Part shown: positions 1 to 11,453 of the stretch, in pieces
How the letters are laid out: every line of letters starts with the position of its first letter
Numbering within the stretch: position 1 is the first letter of the stretch
Source: Branchiostoma floridae
Lineage: Eukaryota > Chordata > Leptocardii > Amphioxiformes > Branchiostomatidae
DNA length: 26,992 nucleotides
Direction of reading: 5' to 3'
Assembly (NCBI RefSeq): GCF_000003815.2
Contig: NC_049989.1
Location: 22,330,992-22,357,983, forward strand
The notes under the pieces: generated by a model
Seen by the model: only the letters and a program-made list of their open reading frames with translations
Databases searched by the model: none
Told to the model about the DNA's origin: nothing
Program-made: the position numbers and the translations under genes

Positions 1-348
1 AGAAATAAAAGGGACCTGAAGAAATCAGTGGACCGGACTTTGGACCGATTCAAAATAAACAGATTATAGCGGCATGAGGTCACGTGTTTGGAGACTTACA
101 GGTCCAATGAAATATAGTTTCTGAAGTCAAACTTGGTCTGAAACAGAGGCTGTTAGTGTTTCCAGGAAGACAGGACTTAACAACGCCAGTGGACGTCGGA
201 TGAGCCACCAAATAGAATCCCTTAAAGCGAAATGGACCATCGCCTTGAGTATCGCCCATTCGAAAGTTTTCATCCAAAATTAAGTCCAGGGTCAGCTCCA
301 GACCTGATCCTCTGCATCTGAATTTTCTGTACCAGTACCCACCCACAC
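1..348. mobile_element. hAT-like short transposon derivative, copy 1 (cut by window edge)
   Basis: This is the right part of the element found complete at 3037-3442, 6090-6505 and 9202-9608. It ends in GTACCAGTACCCACCCACAC and is followed at 349-360 by ATACTATGCGCT, the copy of the flanking direct repeat seen beside every other copy. No transposase reading frame is visible, so it is non-autonomous. Family assignment is an inference from the TAGGG-type terminus seen elsewhere in the window. Confidence 0.6.
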
Positions 349-478
349 ATACTATGCGCTGTCAACGTCAGCTATTTGAAAAGAGGGAGGGGGGCAGTGT
401 GGTTTCATACCTTTGACATTTTCCTCCAAGTATCAATAATTCGATGACAAAGAGTGAAGAGACGGGTTTAATCAAACA

Positions 479-720
479 CACGTGACTTGTTCTGTCCAAT
501 CACAGTCCCACATCGACTGGTCCAACAGGTGACGACTTGCGCAGTTTCCACCTCAGCAGTCCACTCCCGTCCTGACGTGAGAACAGCACGAGCGCGGCTG
601 GGAGCGCGGGAAAACAGTTTCCAAAGTTCCTTCTGCAGAGAATCACAGCAGTCGCGGCAATCGCTGTCCCTTCTGTCGTCTTCTGGGTCACCATCAAGAA
701 AGCTCGTCAGAAAGGTGAGC
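479..720 (+). promoter_or_regulatory. Promoter-like cassette with first-exon splice donor, unit 1
   Basis: In order: E-box CACGTG (479-484), CCAAT box (496-500), CRE-like TGACGTGA (573-580), E2F-type GCGCGGGAAAA (604-614), and a consensus 5' splice donor AAAG|GTGAGC with the cut after 714. The segment is CpG-rich compared with its AT-rich surroundings. The motifs are seen directly. That they form an active promoter and a non-coding first exon is inferred. No matching acceptor or downstream exon could be identified. Confidence 0.45.
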
Positions 721-2640
721 ATTATTCTACTATTTCTGCATTTCTCGTACTTGTAATGACTATTAGATTTTTCTATGTGATGATCAGTGGTGTTATATAC
801 ATAAAGACTTCTGAAAAGTTAATATTTTCTTGAAAATGATCGGAGATTTTTTGAAGGCCTATCAAACAAAGGCCAATACTTGGACGGGGCGCTCCCTTAT
901 GTCCCACAGGGTTGAGCCGACTCCTAATTGGTTGAAAAGGTGGTCATTTATCTTCCACGAAGGCTATATTGTATTTGAGGCTTCTCCGGTAGCGTGTTGG
1001 CTGTGTGTCACGGAATACTTTCATTTTAGACACGCGGTACGCTGTATTTTCTCTGTATAGATTTCCTAACTGAAGCTGAATTGAACTCAGCCGTTTTTCT
1101 TAAGGGCAAAGGTCGGTTCTGTCGGAAAAACACACTTTGTGTCTGAGTTCATTTCTGCCAAACGAACAGATTATCTTCACCTGGCCTGTACAGCAGTTAG
1201 TTACCAAAGGTCAAGCCTGTGTGCAAGTACGACAATAGGCAGCGTGACCTCTCGTCTGAAATCAAATCCATCTCGTTTAACCACTAGTGCAGGGCGGTGA
1301 AGAATTGTGCAAGTCAGACCCACTTTTCGATACCCCCAAAAAATGTTACATGTGAGCGAAAAGAAAAGGTGGTCCAGGTAAAGAACATGCTTTGATGTTG
1401 AACTAAAATAGAAGCACCGCCTGCCTGTAGGGCTAACTTCAGGACGGTAATTCCACAAAATATCGCCATCACCATTACGGTAAATTTTAAAGCCTGCTAA
1501 CGCCATGCAGAAAGTGGTGTGTGGGTCCTGTTTGAAATCCCGAGTGGTAGAAAACACAGAACGTGGCATACCAAACAATATACCCCTTTATTTTCAATCT
1601 ATCAGGAGGCACACGGTCCTGTTCAGCAGAAGATGGTAAAACGAAAACGGAAGATAGGAGCTAGGGGACGGCACATCAGACAAATTAACTTTTATTCTAA
1701 GTCTTGTTCTAACAGACGAACAAATGAAGAAACAATACAAACCATGATTGCCTCCTACATCTGCTCGGAGATACTAGTACAAAGGCAGGTTGTTTTTCAA
1801 CCCCGTGAACAAAGGTGTGTATGCCGCATTTGAATGACGCAGTCTGGCTACTAATACTATAATTTGGTCGCTGAAAGAAATATCTTAGGCTTCGCTGCGC
1901 CCTTGTGGATGGGGTCTTTTCTTCAAAATTTGACATAATCTGTCCTTTTGTATTGCCCAAGATTCAACATTCCTGTAAGGTCAAACTCCTTTGTTGGAAA
2001 GTTCACAGATGCTATCAGTACTGCCACTGTGTTGACCTGTATGACTTCTGCACTGCTAATTAAGGTGTAGATCACAACGTTTATAGCTGGACATGGCAAA
2101 AATATACCATTGGCCCTGTCGTACACAAACTGTCGTCTGTTTTCAGAAGGGCAAAGCAATTTGTTTATCATGATTAAATTCAGCTAGATTTAAATATGGG
2201 TCCTCTCTGACCAACACTCATTGTGCCTGCCACTCAAACAACAAATTACCTCTGAGTCATTACCTGGTTTGTACAGGCTTTTCACCTGTCTGCATGTACG
2301 ACAATAGGCTCTCGTCTAAAATCAAATCCACCTCGTTCAACCACTCGTACATATAAAATTAAAAAAGGACGATGCAAGACAGATTTCCACTCTTTAAGAT
2401 CATCACAACCCGAAGAGCCAAGATCTTCCAGCCACTCATACTTTGGCGACTCCTCCGTCTGTTTCTCAAAAATCACACAAGACAGGTGATGTTTCCATTG
2501 ATCACATTACGGGAGAAAAATCTGTTGGACGAGTTGGCAGGAAACTTGCCTAAACGTTTCAAATACTTTACTGAAGACACCTTTATAGTGTGGTTGATTT
2601 GAAGGAGACGACCCGCCCTGGCCTCTATAATCGGTTATTT

Positions 2641-2828
2641 TGCATTCACTCTTGGTTATCCTACATTCTCTCTTGGTTGCCCTGCATTCTATCTTGGTTG
2701 CCTTGCATTATCTATTGGTTGTCCTGCATACTCACTTGGTTGTCCTGCATTATCCCTTGGTTGTCCCGATTCTCTCTTGGTTGTCCTGCATTCTCTTTTG
2801 GTTGTCCTGCATTCTCTCTTGGTTGTCC
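2641..2828. repeat. 21-bp minisatellite, unit 1 (~9 copies)
   Basis: Tandem copies of GGTTGTCCTGCATTCTCTCT plus one base, with scattered substitutions. Because 21 is a multiple of 3, open reading frames appear in several frames on both strands (heptapeptide runs such as LSCILSW or MQDNQER). These are artefacts of the repeat. Confidence 0.9.
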
Positions 2829-3036
2829 ATCAACAGTCCGGTTTCCACAGCGGAAGATTTTGAAGCAAACACGAATGATGGGAGGGAGGTTTTCTGTTTC
2901 AGAAGATGACGTCTCATGCGAACCAACTTTTACTCTAAGTCTTCCTCTTTTAAGAGAGCTACACACACAACAAAGGGTGACATATAAAAATCATGCTTTC
3001 TTTCTTACATCTGTTGTGACGGCAATACTATGCACT

Positions 3037-3442
3037 AGGGAACATGAGTATCTGTACGATGCACCGGTACAAAACTTTTTTCTTGCTGCGTCGGTCAAAA
3101 AAAAATGAACCTTAAGAAATCAGAGACCGAACTTTGGACCGATTCAAACTAAACAGATTATAGCGGCAGGAGGTCACGTGTTTGGGGACTTACTGGCCCA
3201 ATGAAATATAGTTTCTGAAGTCAAACTTGGTTTAAAACAGAAGCAGTTAGTGTTTCCAGGAAGACAGGATACAACAACTCAAGTAGACGTCGGATGCTCC
3301 ATCAACTAGAATCCCTTAAAGCGAAATGGACCATCGCCTTGAGTATCGCCCATTCGAAAGTTTTCATCCAAAATTAAGTCCAGGGTCAGCTCCAGACCTG
3401 ATCCTCTGCATCTGAATGTTCTGTACCAGTACCCACCCACAC
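3037..3442. mobile_element. hAT-like short transposon derivative, copy 2
   Basis: It is flanked by a near-perfect 12-bp direct repeat, ATACTATGCACT at 3025-3036 and ATACTATGCGCT at 3443-3454. The left end carries the GCACCGGTACAAAAC motif and the right end carries CTGTACCAGTACCC, imperfect inverted repeats around a GGTAC core. It is 406 bp with no coding capacity. The flanking repeat is best explained as a target-site duplication; hAT elements make 8-bp duplications, which would fit inside the 12 bp. Confidence 0.6.
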
Positions 3443-3572
3443 ATACTATGCGCTGTCAACGTCAGCTATTTGAAAAGAGGGAGGGGGGCAGTGTGGTTTC
3501 ATACCTTTGACATTTTCCTCCAAGTATCAATAATTCGATGACAAAGAGTGAAGAGACGGGTTTAATCAAACA

Positions 3573-3814
3573 CACGTGACTTGTTCTGTCCAATCACAGT
3601 CCCACATCGACTGGTCCGACAGGTGACGACTTGCGCAGTTTCCACCTCAGCAGCCGACTTCCGTCCTGACGTGAGAACAGCACGAGCGCGGCTGGGAGCG
3701 CGGGAAAACAGTTCCCAAAGTTCCTTCTGCAGAGAATCACAGCAGTCGCGGCAATCGCTGTCCCTTCTGTCGTCTTCTGGGTCACCATAATAAAAGCTCG
3801 TCGGAAAGGTAAGC
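3573..3814 (+). promoter_or_regulatory. Promoter-like cassette with splice donor, unit 2
   Basis: CACGTG 3573-3578, CCAAT 3590-3594, TGACGTGA 3667-3674, GCGCGGGAAAA 3698-3708, donor AAAG|GTAAGC with the cut after 3808. The donor is GTAAGC rather than GTGAGC, so the change preserves a functional donor consensus. The bases just upstream of the donor introduce a stop (TAA at 3788-3790) in a frame open in other units, which argues against coding in that frame. Confidence 0.45.
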
Positions 3815-5725
3815 GTTATTTTCCTATTTCTGTATTTCTTGTAATTGTAATGACTATTAGATTTTCTTTGTGATTGTTAATGGTATTTTATATAGAAAAG
3901 ACTTGACAGCTTTTTACCTTATAATGATGAACAGGAAAATCTGAAATAATGAGATTTTCATGAAATGAGTGGAGATGTTTTGAAGGCCTATTGAACAAAA
4001 ACCGACACTTGGACGGGGCGCGCTCTTGTGTCCAACAGGTTTGAGCCGACTCCTAATTAGTTGAAAAGGTGGTTATTTATCTTCCAGGAAGGCTATATTG
4101 TATTTGAGGCTTCTCCGGTAGTGTGTTGGCTGTGTCTGTCACGGAATACTTTCATTTTATCCACGCGGTACGCTGTATTTTCTCTGTATAGATTTCCGAA
4201 CTGAAGCTGAATTGAACTCAGCCGTTTTTCTTAAGGGCAAAGGTCCGTTCTGTCGGAAAAACACACTTTGTTTCTGAGTTCATTTCTGCCAAACGAACAT
4301 ATCACCGTCACCTGGCCTGTACAGCAGTTAGTTACCACAGGTCAAGCCTGTGTGCAAGTGCGACAATAGACAGCGTGACCTCTCGTCTGAAATCAAATCC
4401 ATGTCATTTAACCACTGTTGCAGGGCGGTGAAGAACGGTGCAAGTCAGACCCACTTCTCGATACCCCAAAAATGTTACAAGTGAGCGAAAAGAAAAGATG
4501 GTCCAGGAAAAGAACATGCTTTGATGTTGAACCAAAAAAGGGACAACCGCCTGCCTGTAGGGCTAAATTCAGGACGGTAATTCCACAAAATATCGCCACC
4601 ACCATTACGGTAAATTTAAAGCCTGCTAACGCCATGCAGAAAGGTGCGTGTGGGCCCTGATTGAATTCCCGAGGGATAGAAAACACAGAACGTGTCATAC
4701 CAAACAATATACCTCTTTATTTTCAATCTATCAGGAGGCACACGGTCCTGTTCAGCAGAAGATGGTAAAACAAAAACGGAAGATAGGAGTTAGGGGACGG
4801 CACATCACGAAAGAACTTTTATTCCAAGTCTTGGTCTAAGAGACGAACAAACAAAAAAACAATACAAACCATGATTGCCTCCTACATCTGCTCGGAGATA
4901 CTAGTACAAAGGCATGTTGTTTTTCAACCCCGTGAACAAAGGTGTGTATGCCGCAGGTGTATGACGCAGTCTGGCTACTAATACTATAATTTGGTCGCTG
5001 AAAGAAATATCTCAGGCTTCGCTGCCCCCTTGTGGATGGGGTCATTTCTTCAAAATTTGATATAATCTGTCCTTTTGTATTGCCCAAGATTCAACATTCC
5101 TCTAAGGTCGAACTCTTTTGTTGGAAAGTTTACAGATGCTATCAGTACTGCCACTGTGTTGACCTGTATGACTTCTGCACTGATAATTAAGGTGTAGATC
5201 ACAACGTTTACAGCTGAACATGGCGAAAATATACCATTGGCCCTGTCGTACACAAACTGTCGTCTGTTTTCAGAAGGGCAAAGGAATTTGTTTATCATGA
5301 TTAAGTTCAGCTACATTTAAATATGGGTTCTCTCTGACCAAAACACATTGTTTTTTTAGTTCATTCCTGTCACTCAAACAACAAATTTCCTCATTACCTG
5401 GTTTGTACAGGCTTTTCACCTGTCTGCAAGTACGACGATATGCATTGTGGGCTCTCGTCTAAAATCAATTCCATCTCATCCACTCGTACACATTAAGTTT
5501 AAAAATTTCGGTGCAAGACAGATTCCACACATTTTAGTAAGTTTTCAAACCACACATACTCTGTTGAGTCCTTCCGCTGTTTTTTTAAACATCATAATTT
5601 TTCGGGGAAAAATCTGTTGGACCGTTGGCAGAAATCTTGCCTAAACGTTTCAAATACTTTACTAAAGACACCTCTGTGTGGTTGATTTGAAGGAGACCCG
5701 CCCTGGCCTCTATAATCGGTTATCT

Positions 5726-5872
5726 TGCATTCACTCTTGGTTATCCTGCATTCTATCTTGGTTGTCCTGCATTCTCTCTTGGTTGTCCTGCATTCTCCCT
5801 TGGTTGTCCTGTATTCCCTTTTGGTTGTCCTGCATTCTCTCTCGGTTGTCCTGCATTCTCTCTTGGTTGTCC
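5726..5872. repeat. 21-bp minisatellite, unit 2 (7 copies)
   Basis: Same GGTTGTCCTGCATTC repeat as at 2641-2828 with two fewer copies; 147 bp is exactly seven periods. Confidence 0.9.
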
Positions 5873-6089
5873 ATCAACGGTCATGTTTCAGCGGAAGAGT
5901 GTGAAACAAACACGAATGATGGGAGGGAGGTTGTCTGTTTCAGAAGATGACATATCAGGCGAACTAACTTTTACTCTAAGTCTTGCTCTTTTAAGAGAGC
6001 TACACACACCACGAAGGGTGACACATACAAATCATGCTTGCTTTCTTACATCTGCTTGGAGATATGTTGTGACGGCAATACTATGCACT

Positions 6090-6505
6090 AGGGATTGGTA
6101 TCGGTACGATGCACCGGTACAAAACCTTTTTTTTTTCTTGCTGCGTCGGTCCAAAAAATAATGAACCTTAAGAAATCAGAGACCGACCTTTGGACCGATT
6201 CAAAATAAACAGATTATAGCGGCAGGAGGTCACGTGTTTGGGGACTTAGGGTCCAATGAAATATAGTTTCTGAAGTCAAACTTGGTTTAAAACAGAGGCT
6301 GTTAGTGTTTCCATTAAGACAGGACCTAACAACACAAGTAGACGTCCGGATGCTCCATCAAATTGAATCCCTTAAAGCGAAATGGACCACCGTCTTGACT
6401 ATCGCCCATTCACCCAAAATTAAGTCCAGCGTCAGCTCCGGACCTGATCCTCTGGATCTGAAGTGTACCTGGACCTGAATGTTCTGTACCAGTACCCACC
6501 CATAC
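6090..6505. mobile_element. hAT-like short transposon derivative, copy 3
   Basis: The flanking 12-bp direct repeats are identical here: ATACTATGCACT at 6078-6089 and 6506-6517. The left terminus reads TAGGGATTGGTATCGGTAC, the best-preserved end of this family in the array. It is 416 bp with no reading frame of interest. It includes an extra GTACCTGGACCTGAATG stretch near the right end not seen in copies 1, 2 and 4. Confidence 0.65.
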
Positions 6506-6637
6506 ATACTATGCACTGTCAACGTCAGCTATTTGAAAAGAGGGAGGGGGGCAGTGTGATTTCGTACCTTTGACATTTTCCTCCAAGTATCAATAATCCG
6601 ATGACAAAGAGTGAAGAGACATGATTAAAATCAAACA

Positions 6638-6884
6638 CACGTGACTTGTTCTGTCCAATCAAATCACAGTCCCACATCGACTGGTCCAACAGGTGACGAC
6701 TTGCGCAGTTTCTACCTCAGCAGTCCACTCCCGTCCTGACGTGAGAACAGCACGAGCGCGGCTGGGAGCGCGGGAAAACAGTTTCCAAAGTTCCTTCTGC
6801 AGAGAATCACAGCAGTCGCGGCAATCGCTGTCCCTTCTGTCGTCTTCTGGGTCACCATCAAGAAAGCTCGTCAGAAAGGTGAGC
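6638..6884 (+). promoter_or_regulatory. Promoter-like cassette with splice donor, unit 3
   Basis: CACGTG 6638-6643, CCAAT 6655-6659, TGACGTGA 6737-6744, GCGCGGGAAAA 6768-6778, donor AAAG|GTGAGC with the cut after 6878. A 5-bp duplication after the CCAAT box (CCAATCAAATCACAG) is the only change in motif spacing relative to unit 1. Confidence 0.45.
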
Positions 6885-8805
6885 ATTATTCTACTATTTC
6901 TGCATTTCTCGTACTTGTAATGACTATTAGATTTTTCTATGTGATGATCAGTGGTGTTATATACATAAAGACTTCTGAAAAGTTAATATTTTCTTGAAAA
7001 TGATCGGAGATTTTTTGAAGGACTATCAAACAAAGGCCAATACTTGGACGGGGCGCTCCCTTATGTCCCACAGGGTTGAGCCGACTCCTAATTGGTTGAA
7101 AAGGTGGTCATTTATCTTCCACGAAGGCTATATTGTATTTGAGGCTTCTCCGGTAGCGTGTTGGCTGTGTGTCACGGAATACTTTCATTTTAGACACGCG
7201 GTACGCTGTATTTTCTCTGTATAGATTTCCGAACTGAAGCTGAATTGAACTCAGCCGTTTTTCTTAAGGGCATAGGTCGGTTCTGTCGGAAAAACACACT
7301 TTGTTTCTGAGTTCATTTCTGCCAAACGAACAGATTATCTTCACCTGGCCTGTACAGCAGTTAGTTACCACAGGTCAAGCCTGTGTGCAAGTGCGACAAT
7401 AGGCAGCGTGACCTCTCGTCTGAAATCAAATCCATCTCGTTTAACCACTAGTGCAAGGCGGTGAAGAATTGTGCAAGTCAGACCCACTTTTCGATACCCC
7501 CAAAAAATGTTACATGTGAGCGAAAAGAAAAGGTGGTCCAGGTAAAGAACATGCTTTGATGTTGAACTAAAATGGAAGCACCGCCTGCCTGTAGGGCTAA
7601 CTTCAGGACGGTAATTCCACAAAATATCGCCATCACCATTACGGCAAATTTTAAAGCCTGCTAACGCCATGCAGAAAGTGGTGTGTGGGTCCTGTTTGAA
7701 ATCCCGAGTGGTAGAAAACACAGAACGTGGCATACCAAACAATATACCCCTTTATTTTAAATCTATCAGGAGGCACACGGTCCTGTTCAGCAGAAGATGG
7801 TAAAACGAAAACGGAAGATAGGAGCTAGGGGACGGCACATCAGACAAATTAACTTTTATTCTAAGTCTTGTTCTAAGAGACGAACAAATGAAGAAACAAT
7901 ACAAACCATGATTGCCTCCTACATCTGCTCGGAGATACTAGTACAAAGGCAGGTTGTTTTTCAACCCCGTGAACAAAGGTGTGTATGCCGCATTTGAATG
8001 ACGCAGTCTGGCTACTAATACTATAATTTGGTCGCTGAAAGAAATATCTTAGGCTTCGCTGCGCCCTTGTGGACGGGGTCTTTTCTTCAAAATTTGACAT
8101 AATCTGTCCTTTTGTATTGCCCAAGATTCAACATTCCTGTAAGGTCAAACTCCTTTGTTGGAAAGTTCACAGATGCTATCAGTACTGCCACTGTGTTGAC
8201 CTGTATGACTTCTGCACTGCTAATTAAGGTGTAGATCACAACGTTTATAGCTGGACATGGCAAAAATATACCATTGGCCCTGTCGTACACAAACTGTCGT
8301 CTGTTTTCAGAAGGGCAAAGCAATTTGTTTATCATGATTAAATTCAGCTAGATTTAAATATGGGTCCTCTCTGACCAACACTCATTGTGCCTGCCACTCA
8401 AACAACAAATTACCTCTGAGTCATTACCTGGTTTGTACAGGCTTTTCACCTGTCTGCAAGTACGACAATAGGCTCTCGTCTAAAATCAAATCCACCTCGT
8501 TCAACCACTCGTACATATAAAATTAAAAAAGGACGATGCAAGACAGATTTCCACTCTTTAAGATCATCACAACCCGAAGAGCCAAGATCTTCCAGCCACT
8601 CATACTTTGGCGACTCCTCCGTCTGTTTCTCAAAAATCACACAAGACAGGTGATGTTTCCATTGATCACATTACGGGAGAAAAAATCTGTTGGACGAGTT
8701 GGCAGGAAACTTGCCTAAACGTTTCAAATACTTTACTGAAGACACCTTTATAGTGTGGTTGATTTGAAGGAGACGACCCGCCCTGGCCTCTATAATCGGT
8801 TATTT

Positions 8806-8993
8806 TGCATTCACTCTTGGTTATCCTACATTCTCTCTTGGTTGCCCTGCATTCTATCTTGGTTGCCTTGCATTATCTATTGGTTGTCCTGCATACTCAC
8901 TTGGTTGTCCTGCATTATCCCTTGGTTGTCCCGATTCTCTCTTGGTTGTCCTGCATTCTCTTTTGGTTGTCCTGCATTCTCTCTTGGTTGTCC
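8806..8993. repeat. 21-bp minisatellite, unit 3 (~9 copies)
   Basis: Same length and same internal variants as the unit 1 copy at 2641-2828, so it was duplicated as part of the larger block and has not expanded or shrunk since. Confidence 0.9.
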
Positions 8994-9201
8994 ATCAACA
9001 GTCCGGTTTCCACAGCGGAAGAGTTTGAAGCAAACACGAATGATGGGAGGGAGGTTTTCTGTTTCAGAAGATGACGTCTCATGCGAACCAACTTTTACTC
9101 TAAGTCTTCCTCTTTTAAGAGAGCTACACACACAACGAAGGGTGACATATAAAAATCATGCTTTCTTTCTTACATCTGTTGTGACGGCAATACTATGCAC
9201 T

Positions 9202-9608
9202 AGGGAACATGGGTATCTGTACGATGCACCGGTACAAAACCTTTTTTTCTTGCTGCGTCGGTCAAAAAAAAATGAACCTTAAGAAATCAGAGACCGAACT
9301 TTGGACCGATTCAAACTAAACAGATTATAGCGGCAGGAGGTCACGTGTTTGGGGACTTAGGGTCCAATGAAATATAGTTTCTGAAGTCAAACTTGGTTTA
9401 AAACAGAAGCAGTTAGTGTTTCCAGGAAGACAGGACTCAACAACTCAAGTAGACGTCGGATGCTCCATCAACTAGAATCCCTTAAAGCGAAATGGACCAT
9501 CGCCTTGAGTATCGCCCATTCGAAAGTTTTCATCCAAAATTAAGTCCAGGGTCAGCTCCAGACCTGATCCTCTGCATCTGAATTTTCTGTACCAGTACCC
9601 ACCCACAC
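9202..9608. mobile_element. hAT-like short transposon derivative, copy 4
   Basis: Flanked by ATACTATGCACT (9190-9201) and ATACTATGCGCT (9609-9620). The same single difference between left and right flanks occurs in copy 2, showing that the two were duplicated together with their flanks. Confidence 0.6.
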
Positions 9609-9739
9609 ATACTATGCGCTGTCAACGTCAGCTATTTGAAAAGAGGGAGGGGGCAGTGTGGTTTCATACCTTTGACATTTTCCTCCAAGTATCAATAATC
9701 CGATGACAAAGAGTGAAGAGACATGATTAAAATCAAACA

Positions 9740-9981
9740 CACGTGACTTGTTCTGTCCAATCACAGTCCCACATCGACTGGTCCAACAGGTGACGACTTG
9801 CGCAGTTTCCACCTCAGCAGTCCACTCCCGTCCTGACGTGAGAACAGCACGAGCGCGGCTGGGAGCGCGGGAAAACAGTTTCCAAAGTTCCTTCTGCAGA
9901 GAATCACAGCAGTCGCTGCAATCGCTGTCCCTCCTGTCGTCTTCTGGGTCACCATCAAGAAAGCTCGTCAGAAAGGTGAGC
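9740..9981 (+). promoter_or_regulatory. Promoter-like cassette with splice donor, unit 4
   Basis: CACGTG 9740-9745, CCAAT 9757-9761, TGACGTGA 9834-9841, GCGCGGGAAAA 9865-9875, donor AAAG|GTGAGC with the cut after 9975. All motifs are intact, with spacing as in unit 1. Confidence 0.45.
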
Positions 9982-10616
9982 ATTATTCTACTATTTCTGC
10001 ATTTCTCGTACTTGTAATGACTATTAGATTTTTCTATGTGATGATCAGTGGTGTTATATACATAAAGACTTCTGAAAAGTTAATATTTTCTTGAAAATGA
10101 TCGGAGATTTTTTGAAGGCCTATCAAACAAAGGCCAATACTTGGACGGGGCGCTCCCTTATGTCCCACAGGGTTGAGCCGACTCCTAATTGGTTGAAAAG
10201 GTGGTCATTTATCTTCCACGAAGGCTATATTGTATTTGAGGCTTCTCCGGTAGCGTGTTGGCTGTGTGTCACGGAATACTTTCATTTTATCCACGCGTTA
10301 CGCTGTATTTTCTCTGTATAGATTTCCGAACTGAAGCTGAATTGAACTCAGCCGTTTTTTTTAACGGCAAAGGTCGGTTCTGTCGGAAAAACACACTTTG
10401 TTTCTGAGTTCATTTCTGCCAAACGAACAGATTATCTTCACCTGGCCTGTACAGCAGTTAGTTACCACAGGTCAAGCCTGTGTGCAAGTACGACAATAGA
10501 CAGCGTGACCTCTCGTCTGAAATCAAATCCATCTCGTTTAACCACTAGTGCAGGGCGGTGAAGAATTGTGCAAGTCAGACCCACTTTTCGATACCCCCAA
10601 AAAATGTTACATGTGA

Positions 10617-10700
10617 TTTTTTCAGGTCCGGTTTTTCTGGACCGGTCCAATAAGAAAAACCGGTTTTGTACCGGTACGCTGTACCGATACCCAGCCCTAT
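10617..10700. mobile_element. Short hAT-like end fragment replacing unit sequence
   Basis: The segment ends in GATACCCAGCCCTA (10686-10699), the reverse complement of a TAGGGCTGGGTATC terminus. It contains ACCGGTCC and GTACCGGTAC palindromes typical of the element family at the unit boundaries. It replaces an 82-bp segment (1356-1437 in unit 1) with one of nearly equal length instead of being added to it. It also creates a long but meaningless open frame. Confidence 0.55.
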
Positions 10701-11453
10701 TCAGGACGGTAATTCCACAAAATATCGCCATCACCATTACGGTAAATTTTAAAGCCTGCTACCGCCATGCAGAAAGGTGCGTGTGGGCCCTGATTGAATT
10801 CCCGAGGGATAGAAAACACAGAACGTGTCATACCAAACAATATACCTCTTTATTTTCAATCTATCAGGAGGCACACGGTCCTGTTCAGCAGAAGATGGTA
10901 AAACGAAAACGGAAGATAGGAGCTAGGGGACGGCACATCAGACAAATTAACTTTTATTCTAAGTCTTGTTCTAAGAGACGAACAAATGAAGAAACAATAC
11001 AAACCATGATTGCCTCCTACATCTGCTCGGAGATACTAGTACAAAGGCAGGTTGTTTTTCAACCCCGTGAACAAAGGTGTGTATGCCGCAGGTGTATGAC
11101 GCAGTCTTGCTACTAATACTATAATTTGGTCGCTGAAAGAAATATCTTAGGCTTCGCTGCGCCCTTGTGGATGGGGTCATTTTTTCAAAATTTGACATAA
11201 TCTGTCCTTTTGTATTGCCCAAGATTCAACATTCCTGTAAGGTCAAACTCCTTTGTTGGAAAGTTCACAGATGCTATCAGTACTGCCACTGTGTTGACCT
11301 GTATGACTTCTGCACTGCTAATTAAGGTGTAGATCACAACGTTTACAGCTGGACATGGCAAAAATATATCATTGGCCCTGCCGTACACAAACTGTCGTCT
11401 GTTTTCAGAGGGGCAAGGAACGTGTTCATCATAATTAAGTTCTAATAGATTCA

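Larger units (their letters stand above)
349..3036. repeat. Array unit 1
   Basis: It is bounded by the ATACTATGC-type direct repeats that flank the inserted elements. It contains the promoter/donor cassette (479-720), a single-copy CACCTGGCCTGTACAG motif at 1178-1232, diverged sequence, a second ACCTGG motif near 2264 and a 21-bp minisatellite at 2641-2828. It is nearly identical to 6513-9201. For example, the 76-codon open stretch at 830-1060 differs from 6994-7224 by one residue. Confidence 0.85.
3443..6089. repeat. Array unit 2 (diverged)
   Basis: Same order of landmarks as unit 1, but more substitutions and indels. The promoter/donor cassette is intact (3573-3814). The 76-codon stretch that is open in units 1, 3 and 4 is broken here. 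The first ~360 bp of this unit match unit 4 better than unit 1. Confidence 0.85.
6506..9201. repeat. Array unit 3 (near-identical to unit 1)
   Basis: From about 6655 onward it tracks unit 1 base for base at offset 6164-6165, with only rare substitutions. The open minus-strand stretch 8087-8335 encodes the same residues as 1923-2171. The preceding region (6165-6640) resembles unit 1 less closely, marking a duplication or conversion boundary near the CCAAT box. Confidence 0.85.
1..11453. repeat. Tandem array of ~3.1-kb units (four units, 6.16-kb higher-order period)
   Basis: Landmarks recur in fixed order: transposon-like insertion, promoter/donor cassette, CACCTGGCCTGTACAG motif, a second ACCTGG motif, then a 21-bp minisatellite. 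Equivalent points in units 1 and 3 lie 6164-6165 bp apart (830/6994, 1201/7365, 1709/7873, 2590/8755). Unit 4 lies about 9261 bp from unit 1. Unit 2 is more diverged and carries small indels. No reading frame is maintained in all units, so I treat the array as non-coding repeat DNA rather than a tandem gene family. Unit 4 loses homology near 11453. Confidence 0.9.
9609..11453. repeat. Array unit 4 (mosaic, truncated)
   Basis: Its 5' end (9270-9960) matches unit 2, while the region from the splice donor to about 10616 matches units 1 and 3. 10617-10700 is foreign, and the distal part (10701-11453) resembles units 2, 5 and 6 in places. It ends before the second ACCTGG motif and has no 21-bp minisatellite. 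Confidence 0.8.

Noticed and set aside
586-714. Possible membrane-helix-coding exon in the cassette (LQRITAVAAIAVPSVVFW before the donor)
   Set aside because: Open in all five units, which is intriguing, but it has no ATG in frame, is preceded by a stop within the CRE-like site, and has no partner exon. A short GC-rich stretch can stay open by chance.
830-1060. 76-codon open stretch repeated in units 1, 3 and 4
   Set aside because: It is open only in the near-identical recent copies; in units 2 and 5 the frame is broken by stops. No domain is recognisable.
10568-11116. 182-codon open frame in unit 4
   Set aside because: It is created by the transposon-end replacement at 10617-10700 joining two unrelated open stretches; absent from other units.
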